NCBI GenBank assembly: GCA_964385045.1
Contig: CAYLNM010000082.1
Location: 1-19,361, forward strand
Direction: 5' to 3'
Length of the DNA: 19,361 nucleotides
Source of the DNA: CAYLNM01 sp964385045
GTDB lineage: Bacteria > Planctomycetota > Phycisphaerae > Phycisphaerales > SM1A02
Below the pieces are notes generated by a model that was not told the DNA's origin, searched no databases, and saw only the letters and a program-made list of their open reading frames with translations. Positions within the stretch are counted from its first letter, which is position 1. Each line of letters opens with the position of its first letter. Both the position numbers and the translations under genes were made by a program. Below are positions 11,734 through 19,361 of the stretch, one piece after another.

Positions 11734-14700
11734 CGCATCGTCTCCCGCCCGCGGAGCGCCTCGAGGACCGCCTCCCGGATCGCCGCACTCGGATCATCGG
11801 CTCCGACCGGCTCGCCGGCGGCGACGGGCCGGGTCGACGCCGCCGGCCCGTCCGCCTCCCCGCCGGCGTCCGCCACGTCGGCGTCGGAACGCTCGGCCCA
11901 CGCTTCGCCGGGCAGCGCGTAGGCTCCGGGCCGGTGCAGGTCGTGGATCACCACGTCCTCGGCCGCGCGGTCCGCCGCCGGGTACCGCCGCCGGGCGAGG
12001 GTGATCGCCACGTCGCGGGCGTTGTCGTCGGGCCGGTAGGTCGCGTGCCGCTCGGCGTGATGGGCCTCGAGCTCGGCGTCGCCGAGGTCGCGGGCCACGA
12101 GCTTCATGCCCCAGTGGGCATTGAGGTTCTCGGGATCCATCGAGAGCGCCGCCTCGTACTCGGCCCGCGCCTCGTTCATCAGCTCGCGGCGGCGATCGCC
12201 GCTCGCGGCGAGCCCCAGCTGGTACAGGACCTGCCCCAGGGCGTTGCGCAGCCGATAGTCGTTGGCGAACTCGAAGCCGCGTCCCTCGGCCTGCGTGAAG
12301 CCGCCCCGCAGAATCTCGCGGAAGCTCTCGGCCGCCAGCAGGTAGTCGCCGTTGCGCATCGCCACCTGCCCACCGAACCACAGCAGCTGCCATTCGAGGG
12401 CGGGCGGGTCCATGGCCGCGGCGCGGGCGAGGGCGGCCGGGGCGTGGGTCTGCACCAGGCCCTCCTCGAGGAAGACCCGCACGAGGTTGATCGCGCCCTC
12501 GGGTCGGCCGAGGGCCTCGACCCGCTCGAACGCCTCGCGGGCCTGCCGCAGCTGGCCGCCGCGCAGCAGGCCGATGCCGAAGTCGTTCCAGCGCTGCCAG
12601 GCCGGCACCCGGCTCGGGGCCGCGGGCACCGCCGGACGCCCGTCCGCCACCGGGAGCACGAGCTCGGCGTCGGCGATCTCGATGATCGGCAGGTCGTTGA
12701 CGATCTCCGGATCGCCGGTGAACAGCGCGTAGTACTCGGTGTCGAACTTTCGGTACTTCAGCCGCGCCCGCACCGTGATCGGACCCTTGGCGTCCTCGGG
12801 CACCGCCAGCCGGTAGTGCACGGTGTCGGCCGCCCCCGGGGGGATCTGGTTGTCGTAGAGCGGGACGAAGATGTCCTCGGCGTTGCGGCGGTTGATCCGG
12901 TGGCCCCGCCGGTCGATCACGAACGCGTTGACGAAGTGCGACCAGGGGTCGACCCGCCGCCGCTCGTCCATGCCGCCGCTGCGGCCGATCACGCGGTCGC
13001 CGTCGAGCACCTCGACGTCGAGCCAGATCTGGTTGGAGTCGGCGGTTCCCTGCGTGAAGTGGTGCCCGAGCGTCAGGGTCCGGATGACGACGTCCATCAG
13101 GTACGTCTCGCCCGGGACGAGCTCGGTGGCCCCGGAGCCGAGGGGGGCGACGAGCTCGCCGTCGATGGTGCCGCCGCGGCGGAGGGCGAAGACGTCGAGC
13201 CGCAGGGAGTCCTCGGTGAAGGCGCGGTGGGCCTCGATCGCCGCGTCGGGATCGTCGAGCAGGTGCCGCACGAGATGCGGGATCGCGGTGTTGGCGGAGG
13301 GGAACTGGTGGTCGAGCACCGTCCACGTCCCGTCCTCGCCGTAGTCGGCGGCGAAGTTGGCGCCATCCCCCGCCGGCCGGCGCTGCATGTGGCACTGGTT
13401 GCAGTTCTGCTCGGCCTGCGCCGGGTAGTAGAAGCTCGAGACCGAGTGGCCGCTGACGCCGCTGAGCCAGAACGAGTCGTGATGGTTCTGGCCACGGAGC
13501 CACTTGTAGTCGTTGAGCTCCTCCGGCAGGTGGACCTTGTGGCAGGTGCCGCAGAACTCGGTCGTCCGGTGCACCGGCTTCAGGAACGTGGTGCGATGGA
13601 ACTCGGGCTTGGCCTTGACGAGCTGACGGTTGACCCACTGCAGCAGCGGAGCGTCGGAGTAGGCGAAGGGATAGTGGACCGGCTCCTCGATCACGTAGTC
13701 GGCGTTGCCGCGGACGCTGTTCACGTGGCTGATCGAGTGACAGACGGTGCACGTGATCCCGGCCTCGCCGAGGGGGTCGGTCGCCACGTCGTAGTGCGGG
13801 TCGTCCCACCGCGGGTCGTCGAACTCGCCGGCGAAGAACGGCACCGGATCGTGGCAGCCGGCGCAGAAGCGGGCCGCGTTGGTGTCGCCGTCCCGGGCGT
13901 GGGCGACCTGGCGGGTGTTGCGGACGCTGAAGGCGTACGCGGGGTTGTTGAACGACGCCCACTTGTGCACCGAGTGCGACCACGAGTCGTGCACGTCCTC
14001 GTGGCAGGTGAGGCAGTACTGGTCGTTCTTGAGGACGTGGGCGGGGATGAAGTCGCCGGTCGCGGTGCGGGCGAGCGACGGGTGGAAGTACTGCTCGCCG
14101 TCGGCCGGGGTCCCCCGCTCCTCCGCCCAGGGCAGGTCCCGCGGGTCCATCCCGTGGAGGACGACGCCCCCGGCGGCGGCCGCGGTGGCCACGCCGGCCC
14201 AGCCGAGGCCGACCTTCCACCTGATGCGGCGGCCGGCGAGCCGGTGCAGGATGAACAGCCACATCACCGCGACCGGGGCGAGGACGTGGATCCAGTACGC
14301 CGCCCCCCGGATCGTCGGGTGGTTGACGTCGAGCCGGACGCCGAGGAACGGGATGTCCATCCGGGTGAGGGCGAATCCGCTGACGAACAGCGCGATTGCG
14401 CAGGCGAACAGCGCGTACCCGGCCCGGATCGCGCGGCGGTTGGGCCGGTTGCGGGTGTTCCGGATGTGGACGATCCCGAACACGATGACCGGCACCACGA
14501 TGGCGATGCCGAGCACCAGGTGGATGAGGAACATCCAGATGTAGAACTGGTTCTCGGGGACGCCGGTGACGGTCACGCCCAGCAGGTAGGCCGAGTTGAC
14601 GACCAGCAGGGCGAAGCCGCCGAGCACCACCGCCAGCAGCACCTTCAGCCGCGGGCCGACCGGCCGGCGATAGCGCGGCCGCGGCGGGCGAGCGGCTCGG

Positions 14701-14804
14701 GGCGTCCCCGGCGCAGCGGCCGGCGTGCGCTCGTCCGCCGCCGACGTCCTCGACGCGTCGATGTCCTCGCCCTCGGACCCTCGCCCGTGCGCCTCGTGGG
14801 CCAT
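11730..14804 (-). CDS. Membrane five-heme cytochrome c fused to a b-type-like membrane domain and TPRs
   Basis: A 1024-aa fusion. An Arg-rich N-terminus precedes five membrane helices (about 54-76, 86-114, 126-147, 168-190, 198-217). Positive loops (113-126, 187-198) put the N-terminus inside and everything after helix 5 in the periplasm, where c hemes are attached. Helices 2 and 4 each carry two His (95 and 113; 173 and 187), the layout of a two-heme b cytochrome. Five CXXCH sites follow: C264, C314, C352, C418 and C468. The spacing CHEDVHDSWSHSVH resembles cytochrome c554-type multiheme proteins. A beta-rich region (about 530-720) and TPRs (about 735-935) end the protein, with a disordered Ala/Asp tail. 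It could carry electrons from quinol to a periplasmic acceptor; that is inference. The start is set by GGAG before ATG 14804; the frame is open 75 bases further. It is the first gene of a pair with the CRTAC1-like gene. Confidence 0.9.
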   Translation of the reverse strand: MAHEAHGRGSEGEDIDASRTSAADERTPAAAPGTPRAARPPRPRYRRPVGPRLKVLLAVVLGGFALLVVNSAYLLGVTVTGVPENQFYIWMFLIHLVLGIAIVVPVIVFGIVHIRNTRNRPNRRAIRAGYALFACAIALFVSGFALTRMDIPFLGVRLDVNHPTIRGAAYWIHVLAPVAVMWLFILHRLAGRRIRWKVGLGWAGVATAAAAGGVVLHGMDPRDLPWAEERGTPADGEQYFHPSLARTATGDFIPAHVLKNDQYCLTCHEDVHDSWSHSVHKWASFNNPAYAFSVRNTRQVAHARDGDTNAARFCAGCHDPVPFFAGEFDDPRWDDPHYDVATDPLGEAGITCTVCHSISHVNSVRGNADYVIEEPVHYPFAYSDAPLLQWVNRQLVKAKPEFHRTTFLKPVHRTTEFCGTCHKVHLPEELNDYKWLRGQNHHDSFWLSGVSGHSVSSFYYPAQAEQNCNQCHMQRRPAGDGANFAADYGEDGTWTVLDHQFPSANTAIPHLVRHLLDDPDAAIEAHRAFTEDSLRLDVFALRRGGTIDGELVAPLGSGATELVPGETYLMDVVIRTLTLGHHFTQGTADSNQIWLDVEVLDGDRVIGRSGGMDERRRVDPWSHFVNAFVIDRRGHRINRRNAEDIFVPLYDNQIPPGAADTVHYRLAVPEDAKGPITVRARLKYRKFDTEYYALFTGDPEIVNDLPIIEIADAELVLPVADGRPAVPAAPSRVPAWQRWNDFGIGLLRGGQLRQAREAFERVEALGRPEGAINLVRVFLEEGLVQTHAPAALARAAAMDPPALEWQLLWFGGQVAMRNGDYLLAAESFREILRGGFTQAEGRGFEFANDYRLRNALGQVLYQLGLAASGDRRRELMNEARAEYEAALSMDPENLNAHWGMKLVARDLGDAELEAHHAERHATYRPDDNARDVAITLARRRYPAADRAAEDVVIHDLHRPGAYALPGEAWAERSDADVADAGGEADGPAASTRPVAAGEPVGADDPSAAIREAVLEALRGRETMR

Positions 14805-14849
14805 GGTGCTCTCTCCACGCTTCCCCCGCTGCGACGGGGCCGTGTCCGA

Positions 14850-14879
14850 AACGTAGCGGTCGACCGCGTCCGACCGCAA
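14850..14879 (-). promoter_or_regulatory. Candidate promoter of the cytochrome operon, with palindromic spacer
   Basis: On the minus strand TTGCGG (14879-14874) and TACGTT (14855-14850) are 18 bases apart. The spacer contains a perfect 12-bp palindrome, GCGGTCGACCGC (14856-14867), where a dimeric repressor could bind between the two hexamers. The -10 match is weak, so confidence is moderate. Confidence 0.35.
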
Positions 14880-14889
14880 GGATCGACCC

Positions 14890-14961
14890 CGAGAACGGGC
14901 CGAATCCGATCATTCACGACCATTCACGCGTCATTCATCGCCACCTCGGGGGGCGAGAACG
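14890..14961 (-). promoter_or_regulatory. Phased TGAATG repeats upstream of the cytochrome promoter
   Basis: The hexamer TGAATG occurs three times on the minus strand (plus-strand CATTCA at 14911, 14921 and 14932), spaced 10 and 11 bp, so all copies face the same side of the helix. They lie 30-80 bases upstream of the candidate -35, a typical activator position. Copies of CGAGAACG at 14890-14897 and 14954-14961 bracket the array in the same orientation. The regulator is unknown. Confidence 0.5.
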
Positions 14962-15067
14962 TGGTTCCGGCCTCTGCGACGGGTGGCCCGTGCCCCATTC
15001 CGCCGGCGCGGGCCGGGCCGGGCCGCGCCGCAGGACCCCGGCGATCCGGCCGCGGTGCGGACGCTCG

Positions 15068-15117
15068 CCGGACCTCCCCGGACCTCGCCGGACCTCCCCG
15101 GACCCCGCCGGACCCCG
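15068..15117. repeat. Five-copy decamer tandem repeat (CCGGACCTCS)
   Basis: Five contiguous 10-bp units read CCGGACCTCC, CCGGACCTCG, CCGGACCTCC and twice CCGGACCCCG. A sixth, degenerate unit follows. The period is close to one helical turn. It lies in the non-coding spacer downstream of the ArgR gene and upstream of the cytochrome gene. Confidence 0.8.
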
Positions 15118-15132
15118 CCGGGGCTGGCGGGG
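15113..15132 (-). terminator. Hairpin downstream of the ArgR-family gene
   Basis: CCCCGCC at 15113-15119 pairs with GGCGGGG at 15126-15132 around a 6-base loop, 58 bases past the ArgR stop. It could end the lipoprotein-argR transcript, which would make the cytochrome pair a separate operon with the promoter at 14850-14879. No T-run is present. The remaining spacer (14962-15067) shows only GC-rich simple sequence. Confidence 0.35.
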
Positions 15133-15190
15133 CCGACCGGGCGATCCGGCGGCCGCCGGCGATCCACGCTCGCCCCGCCCGGCGAGGGGC

Positions 15191-15676
15191 TCAGCCGCGG
15201 CCGGCGAGCCGCCCCTCGAGGTCCCGCGCGACCGCGGTGGACACCATCGCGACGAACACCGTGTCCAGCCCCGCCACGGTGCCGAGGACACCGTGCCACC
15301 CCGCCCCGTCGATGCGGGCGGCGATCCGGCCGGCCCGCCCGGGCTCGGTGCGAAGGACGAGCATCGGGCCGGTGCGGGCCACCGACCGCACGCCGGTGCC
15401 GAGGAGGCCGGTGCCCGGCCGGGCCGCCCTGACCGTCCGGTCGGCCCGGCGGCGGACGCGGCGGGCGGGCTCGGGGAGCCGGTAGCCGCCCGCGGTCTTC
15501 ACCGCCCCGAGCTCCCGCAGGTCTCGGGAGAGGGTCGCCTGGGCGGCCCGCATCCCCTCGGCCTCGAGCAGGGCCGCGAGCTGGGGCTGGCTGTGGACCT
15601 CGTTGCGGTCCAGCAGCTCGGCCACGAGCCGCTGCCGCTCCCGCCGGAACGCGGCGGGGTCCGTCGCCGGGGCCAT
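15191..15676 (-). CDS. argR: ArgR-family arginine-responsive transcription regulator
   Basis: A 161-aa cytosolic DNA-binding protein. ArgR hexamers bind arginine and repress arginine synthesis or activate its breakdown. The N-terminal winged helix (about 11-68) has the recognition segment QATLSRDLRELGAVK, closest to the Bacillus AhrC/ArgR type. The C-terminal domain (about 100-160) has GPMLVLRTEPGRAGRIAARID and the arginine-site motif as GTVAGLDT (132-139), where the family usually has GTIAGDDT. The first of the two ligand-contacting Asp residues is thus Leu137, so arginine binding may be altered. The linker (71-86) is unusually Arg-rich. The ATG overlaps the stop of the upstream lipoprotein gene by one base (TGATG), with no Shine-Dalgarno sequence, so translation probably depends on that gene. 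No arginine gene is in view. Confidence 0.88.
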   Translation of the reverse strand: MAPATDPAAFRRERQRLVAELLDRNEVHSQPQLAALLEAEGMRAAQATLSRDLRELGAVKTAGGYRLPEPARRVRRRADRTVRAARPGTGLLGTGVRSVARTGPMLVLRTEPGRAGRIAARIDGAGWHGVLGTVAGLDTVFVAMVSTAVARDLEGRLAGRG

Positions 15677-18600
15677 CAGCGGCCGGACCGGAACCGGGTC
15701 CGGGTCCGCTCGTCGAGCTCGACCGCGCGGGCCGACGGCCGGCCCTCCCGCGCCGGCATCGGCTCCACCGTGTCGCCCCCCGCGGTGAAGAGGTCCATGT
15801 CCTTGCACCAGCCGGCGACGTCGAGGACGAGTCGCCGCGACCACCCCGCGGGCGGGGCCGGCGGCGCCGCCACCTCGACCCGCACCTCCTCGCCCGGGCC
15901 GATGACCGCGGTCGCGTCGTCGATCGCCGACACCAGCTCGAGGACGTCGCCCTCGGCGGTGTAGAAGCCGCGGATCGCCCGCATGTCGTTGAAGGGCGCC
16001 CGGTCGTGGTAGTCGAACCGCGGGCGCCGGTGAGGACCGGTCGTGCGGTGCGGGAAGCCGGTGCGGCGGAGCGTCGCCGCCATCGGCTCCAGTCGCCGGT
16101 GGACCGGTGCCGGCTCCACCGCCTCCGCCGCCACCGTCGGGACCACCGACAGCCGGTCCCAGTGCACCTCGATCGTCGTCCGGAGACGCAGCGCGGTGCA
16201 GCCGGCGGGCAGGTCCGCCAGCGGGAGGCTCATGCGGCGCGGCATGCCGGCGGGGTAGCCGGCCTCGTCCGCGACGACGATCCACGTGCCGTCGGTGCGG
16301 CGGGCCTCCACCGTCACCGGGTCCCAGCTCACGCCCGCCTGCCAGCCGGCGAACCGGGTCTGCGAGTACGGGTACTCGACCCAGCCGTCGGCCACCAGGG
16401 TGGGGACGCCCCGCCCCGCCGGACCGCGGCCGTCGACCGGCCGATCGAACTCCAGCGTCACGACGTGCTCGGCGGTGAGCCGGCCGAGGAACCGCGGGTC
16501 GGGGGCCGGCGTCGGCGCCGCGACCTCGTCGAGCTCGAGCAGGCTCGCCAGGACGTCGCGTCCGGCCGCGTCGGTCGCCCGGACGGGCCGGCGCTCGTCC
16601 GCGAGCCGGAAGAACCGCGGCTCGCCGGTGGCCCGTGGCGGCGCCGTGTCCATCCGCTCGTCGGGGACGACGTCCCATCCCGGCGGCAGGTCCCACGCGT
16701 CGAAGGCGGCATGGTCGAGGTAGCAGATCTCCTCCTTGGGCTGGTGGATGCGGATCGACAGCCGCCCGTCCGCCGCCGCGGGCAGGCCGGCGGGCATCAG
16801 GAACCGCTCGCGCGGACGGGGCGGAGCGTAGAGGCCCGGCTCGAGCAGGTAGCCGAGCCCGCCGACGCCGAGGACATCGCTCACGAAGCTCCACCGCTCG
16901 CCGTCCCACGCGAAGATCACGGGGCAGCTCGAGAGCTGCCGCTGCGTCTCGACGATCTCGATGCGCCCCGCCGACAGGTCGACCGGCTCGCCCCCGGGAT
17001 CCGCCGCCGCGTGCACCTCGCTCTGGAAGACGCCGTCGGGCCACTCCAGCTCGATGAAGTCGAGCCGGCCGCGGTCGCCGAGGCCGACGAAGCGCGGCAC
17101 CCGCCCCTGCCCCGGTCCCGAGTGCGGGCGCAGGAAGCGGCCGGCGGTCCATGCGTCCCCCGCCCGGGCGGCGTACCGCGTGCCGACGCCGGCGGCGTTG
17201 GAGCGGAGGCTGTTGGCGGTGTCGACGCGGCCGCGGAGATCGACCGCGAGGAAGGGCCAGCGCCCGGGTCCCGCGTCGTGCAGCCGCGCGGTGCCGTCAT
17301 CCCCGATCGCGACGACCGCGGGGCCGCGGCCGGGCTCCGACGCGGGCACGACGGCCCAGGCCGCGGGGGCCCACGGACTCGGCGGCGACACCGCGGGCGC
17401 GTCGTCTCCCGGCAGCGGCAGGACCCGGGGTCGCCCGTCGCCGTCGGCGACGAGGAGCTCCTGGCCGCCGTCGCCGTCCACGTCGAGGATCGCGAGCCGC
17501 GGCCGGGCGAGCCGCGCCGGCCGATCGGCGATGGGCGGCCGCGACCAGCCGTCGTCCGCCGTCCACCTCGAGACGGTGCCGTCCCGACCCGCCCCGTACA
17601 GCTCCGGGCGGCCGTCCGCGTCCGCGTCGGCGGTGACCGCGGCGAGCAGCCGCGCCTCGGCGAGGGCGGCGAGGGCGGCGTCGGCCGGGTCCGGGTCGCG
17701 CCAGTCCCACAGGCGGTCATTGATCCGGATCAACGTGCCCTCGTCCCGCAGCACCACGATGTCGAGGTCGCGATCGGCGTCGAGGTCCTCCACGAGGATC
17801 CGACGCGAGCCCGCCCCCGACTCGGCGAGCCCGCTCTCCACCGCGAGCGAGCGGAAGAGTCCGTCGACGTCGTGGCTGAACAGCTCGTCCGGGCCGTCGG
17901 CGTTGGCCACGAGCAGGTCGAGGTCGCCGTCGTGGTCCGCGTCGACCATCAGCCCGTCGACCGATCGGAACGGGCCGCCCGCGGTGCCGGACGCCTCGGT
18001 CGCGTCCACCCAGCCGCCGGGCGCCTCCGCGTCGCGCCGCAGCAGCACGTTGGGCCCCGTGCGCAGCAGGTACGCATCGACGTCGCCGTCGTCGTCGAGA
18101 TCCTCGAGCAGGGCCGCGTTCACGTCCGTCACCGCGGCGAGCGGGGACTCGGGGTCGCCGGGCATCCACGACCCGCCCTCGCGGAGCAGGACGAGTCCGC
18201 GGGCGCCGGGGCCCCCCACCTCGCCGCCCGGGGCGGGCACCGCCCGCGGCAGGTAGAGATCCACGTCCCCGTCGCCGTCGAGGTCGGCCGCGACCGGCGG
18301 CACGCCGGCGGCGAACGCGGGCAGGCCGTAGGCGATCGCCACCGCGTCCGCGAACAGCGGCCCCTCGGGCGCGGGCACGGGCTCCCGCGGGCCGTCGGCG
18401 GGCCCCGGCGCGGTGACCTCGGCCTTCGTGCCCATGCGGGTGTAGACGAACTCGGCCGAGCGGGCCTGCGGGTTGTCCTCGAGCCGCTGGAAGAGCTCGA
18501 GCCGCTCGGTCGCCTCCTCGATGCGGCCGAGGCGCCGGGCGACGACCGCCGCGCGGTAGACGGCGCTGCGCTGGTACGGGTCCGCGGCGAGCGCCCGCTC

Positions 18601-19191
18601 GTACTCGGCCAGCGCACGCTCGGCGTCGAAGGGCTCGATCGCCTGGCCGTGGAAGTACGCCGCGTAGGGGTCGTCGGGATCGAGCTCCGCGACGCGGCCG
18701 AGCCGGCCCGCCGCCGACTCCACCTCGCCCGCCCGCAGCTCCAGCAGGCCGGCCACGTAGAGCGCCCGCACGTGGTCGGCGTCCTCGGCGAGGACGCCCC
18801 GCAGCAGCTCCAGCGCGATCGCCTCGTCGCCGTCGAGCTGCCGGTTGAGAATCGCGATCGCGAGGTTGGTGCGCACGTCGAGGCGGTCCGGCCGGGCCTC
18901 GGCGAGCTCCTCGAGCAGCGCGACCGCGGCGTCGTAGTCGTAGCGGCCCATGAGGCCGCGGGCCCGCACCGCCGCCTCGCGCTGCTCGGCGGTGAGCGGG
19001 CGCGGCTCGTCCGCGCCGGCCGCGTCGCCGGGATCACCGGTGCCCGCGACGTCCTCGGGCGCCGGTGGCGCCTCGTCCTCCGCCCCCCCGCCGCACCCCG
19101 CGAGCCCGCCGGCCATCGCCAGCAGCGCGGCGGCCGCGATCGTGGCCGTCGCCGCCGCGGGTCCGGGTGCCCCGTGTCGTCCTCGTCGCAT
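15676..19191 (-). CDS. Large lipoprotein with TPR, FG-GAP/VCBS and ASPIC/UnbV domains
   Basis: A 1171-aa exported lipoprotein. A signal peptide ends in the lipobox LAGC, with lipidated Cys33, then a Gly/Asp/Pro-rich tether. TPR-like helices fill about 70-245. A beta-propeller with Asp-rich calcium loops spans about 295-620 (D303-LDGDGDVD, D364, D417, D469, D570). An ASPIC/UnbV-like segment covers about 645-755 (RSNAAGVGTRYAARAGD, ELEWPDGVFQSE). The last 400 residues are a distinct beta-rich part beginning CPVIFAWDGERWSFVSDVLG and ending with GWCKDMDLFTAGGDTVEPMP; from memory this end recurs in large CRTAC1-like proteins. The start at 19191 is fixed by AAGGA 7 bases upstream and by the signal peptide; the frame is open 75 bases further but that part is not signal-like. 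It would sit on the membrane surface as a scaffold. Its exact role is unknown. argR follows with a one-base overlap. Confidence 0.9.
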   Translation of the reverse strand: MRRGRHGAPGPAAATATIAAAALLAMAGGLAGCGGGAEDEAPPAPEDVAGTGDPGDAAGADEPRPLTAEQREAAVRARGLMGRYDYDAAVALLEELAEARPDRLDVRTNLAIAILNRQLDGDEAIALELLRGVLAEDADHVRALYVAGLLELRAGEVESAAGRLGRVAELDPDDPYAAYFHGQAIEPFDAERALAEYERALAADPYQRSAVYRAAVVARRLGRIEEATERLELFQRLEDNPQARSAEFVYTRMGTKAEVTAPGPADGPREPVPAPEGPLFADAVAIAYGLPAFAAGVPPVAADLDGDGDVDLYLPRAVPAPGGEVGGPGARGLVLLREGGSWMPGDPESPLAAVTDVNAALLEDLDDDGDVDAYLLRTGPNVLLRRDAEAPGGWVDATEASGTAGGPFRSVDGLMVDADHDGDLDLLVANADGPDELFSHDVDGLFRSLAVESGLAESGAGSRRILVEDLDADRDLDIVVLRDEGTLIRINDRLWDWRDPDPADAALAALAEARLLAAVTADADADGRPELYGAGRDGTVSRWTADDGWSRPPIADRPARLARPRLAILDVDGDGGQELLVADGDGRPRVLPLPGDDAPAVSPPSPWAPAAWAVVPASEPGRGPAVVAIGDDGTARLHDAGPGRWPFLAVDLRGRVDTANSLRSNAAGVGTRYAARAGDAWTAGRFLRPHSGPGQGRVPRFVGLGDRGRLDFIELEWPDGVFQSEVHAAADPGGEPVDLSAGRIEIVETQRQLSSCPVIFAWDGERWSFVSDVLGVGGLGYLLEPGLYAPPRPRERFLMPAGLPAAADGRLSIRIHQPKEEICYLDHAAFDAWDLPPGWDVVPDERMDTAPPRATGEPRFFRLADERRPVRATDAAGRDVLASLLELDEVAAPTPAPDPRFLGRLTAEHVVTLEFDRPVDGRGPAGRGVPTLVADGWVEYPYSQTRFAGWQAGVSWDPVTVEARRTDGTWIVVADEAGYPAGMPRRMSLPLADLPAGCTALRLRTTIEVHWDRLSVVPTVAAEAVEPAPVHRRLEPMAATLRRTGFPHRTTGPHRRPRFDYHDRAPFNDMRAIRGFYTAEGDVLELVSAIDDATAVIGPGEEVRVEVAAPPAPPAGWSRRLVLDVAGWCKDMDLFTAGGDTVEPMPAREGRPSARAVELDERTRTRFRSGR

Positions 19192-19262
19192 CGCCCTGTC
19201 CTTTCGGCGCGTCGTGCGCCCCCTCGTGCCACGCCCGGCGCTCGTGCCGCCGTCCGCTCCGA

Positions 19263-19361
19263 TCATGCGTCCGGGCCCCGGCCCGGCGCGGTCCCCCCGC
19301 GGCCGCCCGCGTCGCCCGAGCCGCCCAGGTCGCCCGCGTCGCCCGCGCCGCCCGCGCCGCC
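19263..19361 (-). CDS. Possible C-terminal tail of a truncated Gly-X-Y (collagen-like) protein
   Basis: Reading in from the right edge, the minus strand has 32 codons then TGA at 19265-19263, 71 bases before the lipoprotein start. The first 24 residues are eight perfect Gly-X-Y triplets (GGA GGA GDA GDL GGS GDA GGR GGT), then APGRGPDA. This could be the end of an upstream gene in the same operon, with a glycine-rich or collagen-like tail. It could equally be an untranslated simple repeat that happens to be open, since DNA of this composition rarely contains stops. Confidence 0.3.
   Translation of the reverse strand, partial: GGAGGAGDAGDLGGSGDAGGRGGTAPGRGPDA
19304..19361. repeat. 9-bp tandem repeat at the right edge
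   Basis: Six 9-bp units of the form CGCCCGCGT (19304-19357) plus four bases of a seventh run off the window end. The period is three codons. The sequence may stop here because assembly could not cross the repeat. Confidence 0.8.

Noticed and set aside
11934..15485. 1183-codon open frame on the plus strand opposite the cytochrome and ArgR genes
   Set aside because: It is antisense to genes with clear heme, membrane, TPR and HTH motifs, runs straight across two gene borders, and shows no domain of its own. High GC removes stop codons.

Overview
This is a very GC-rich window in which nearly every reading frame stays open. The genes fit a planctomycete, most likely of the Phycisphaerae type. The reasons are a divergent sigma-70 factor, large FG-GAP/ASPIC-UnbV (CRTAC1-like) envelope proteins, a membrane multiheme cytochrome fused to TPRs, and a giant Asp/Ala-rich low-complexity protein. 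The taxonomic call is inference from gene content and composition; no rRNA or tRNA is visible. A 100-N scaffold gap (4244-4343) and repeats at both window edges suggest a draft assembly.

Layout. 1-450 is non-coding and repeat-rich, ending in a strong hairpin terminator for the next gene. 451-1527 (-) is a sigma-70 family factor with a long, structured, comparatively AT-rich leader. 2098-2577 (-) is nucleoside diphosphate kinase (ndk), with a near-consensus promoter at 2656-2683. 2853-8463 (-) is one giant acidic tail-anchored protein, split by the N gap inside a tandem array of 180-bp units. It should be read as one gene, because the 100-N placeholder artificially shifts the frame. 8464-9194 is a C-rich low-complexity stretch, and 9195-9527 (+) is a small PilZ-like protein, the only plus-strand gene I accept. 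It converges on a run of minus-strand genes.

That run, in transcription order from the right edge, is: a possible truncated Gly-X-Y tail (19361-19263); a 1171-aa TPR/FG-GAP/ASPIC lipoprotein (19191-15676); an ArgR-family regulator overlapping it by one base (TGATG); a 386-bp spacer with phased repeats and a promoter-like site; a 1024-aa protein with five membrane helices, five CXXCH heme sites and TPRs (14804-11730); and a membrane-anchored CRTAC1-like protein overlapping that by four bases (ATGA).

How they may work together. The cytochrome protein looks like a complete electron path: a four-histidine helix pattern able to hold two b hemes, then a periplasmic five-heme c domain, then a TPR scaffold. 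It is translationally coupled to a calcium-binding-type beta-propeller protein. The lipoprotein upstream repeats the TPR plus propeller plus ASPIC theme. I infer an envelope redox or surface-assembly system, with ArgR oddly embedded in it. The substrate is not visible from sequence.
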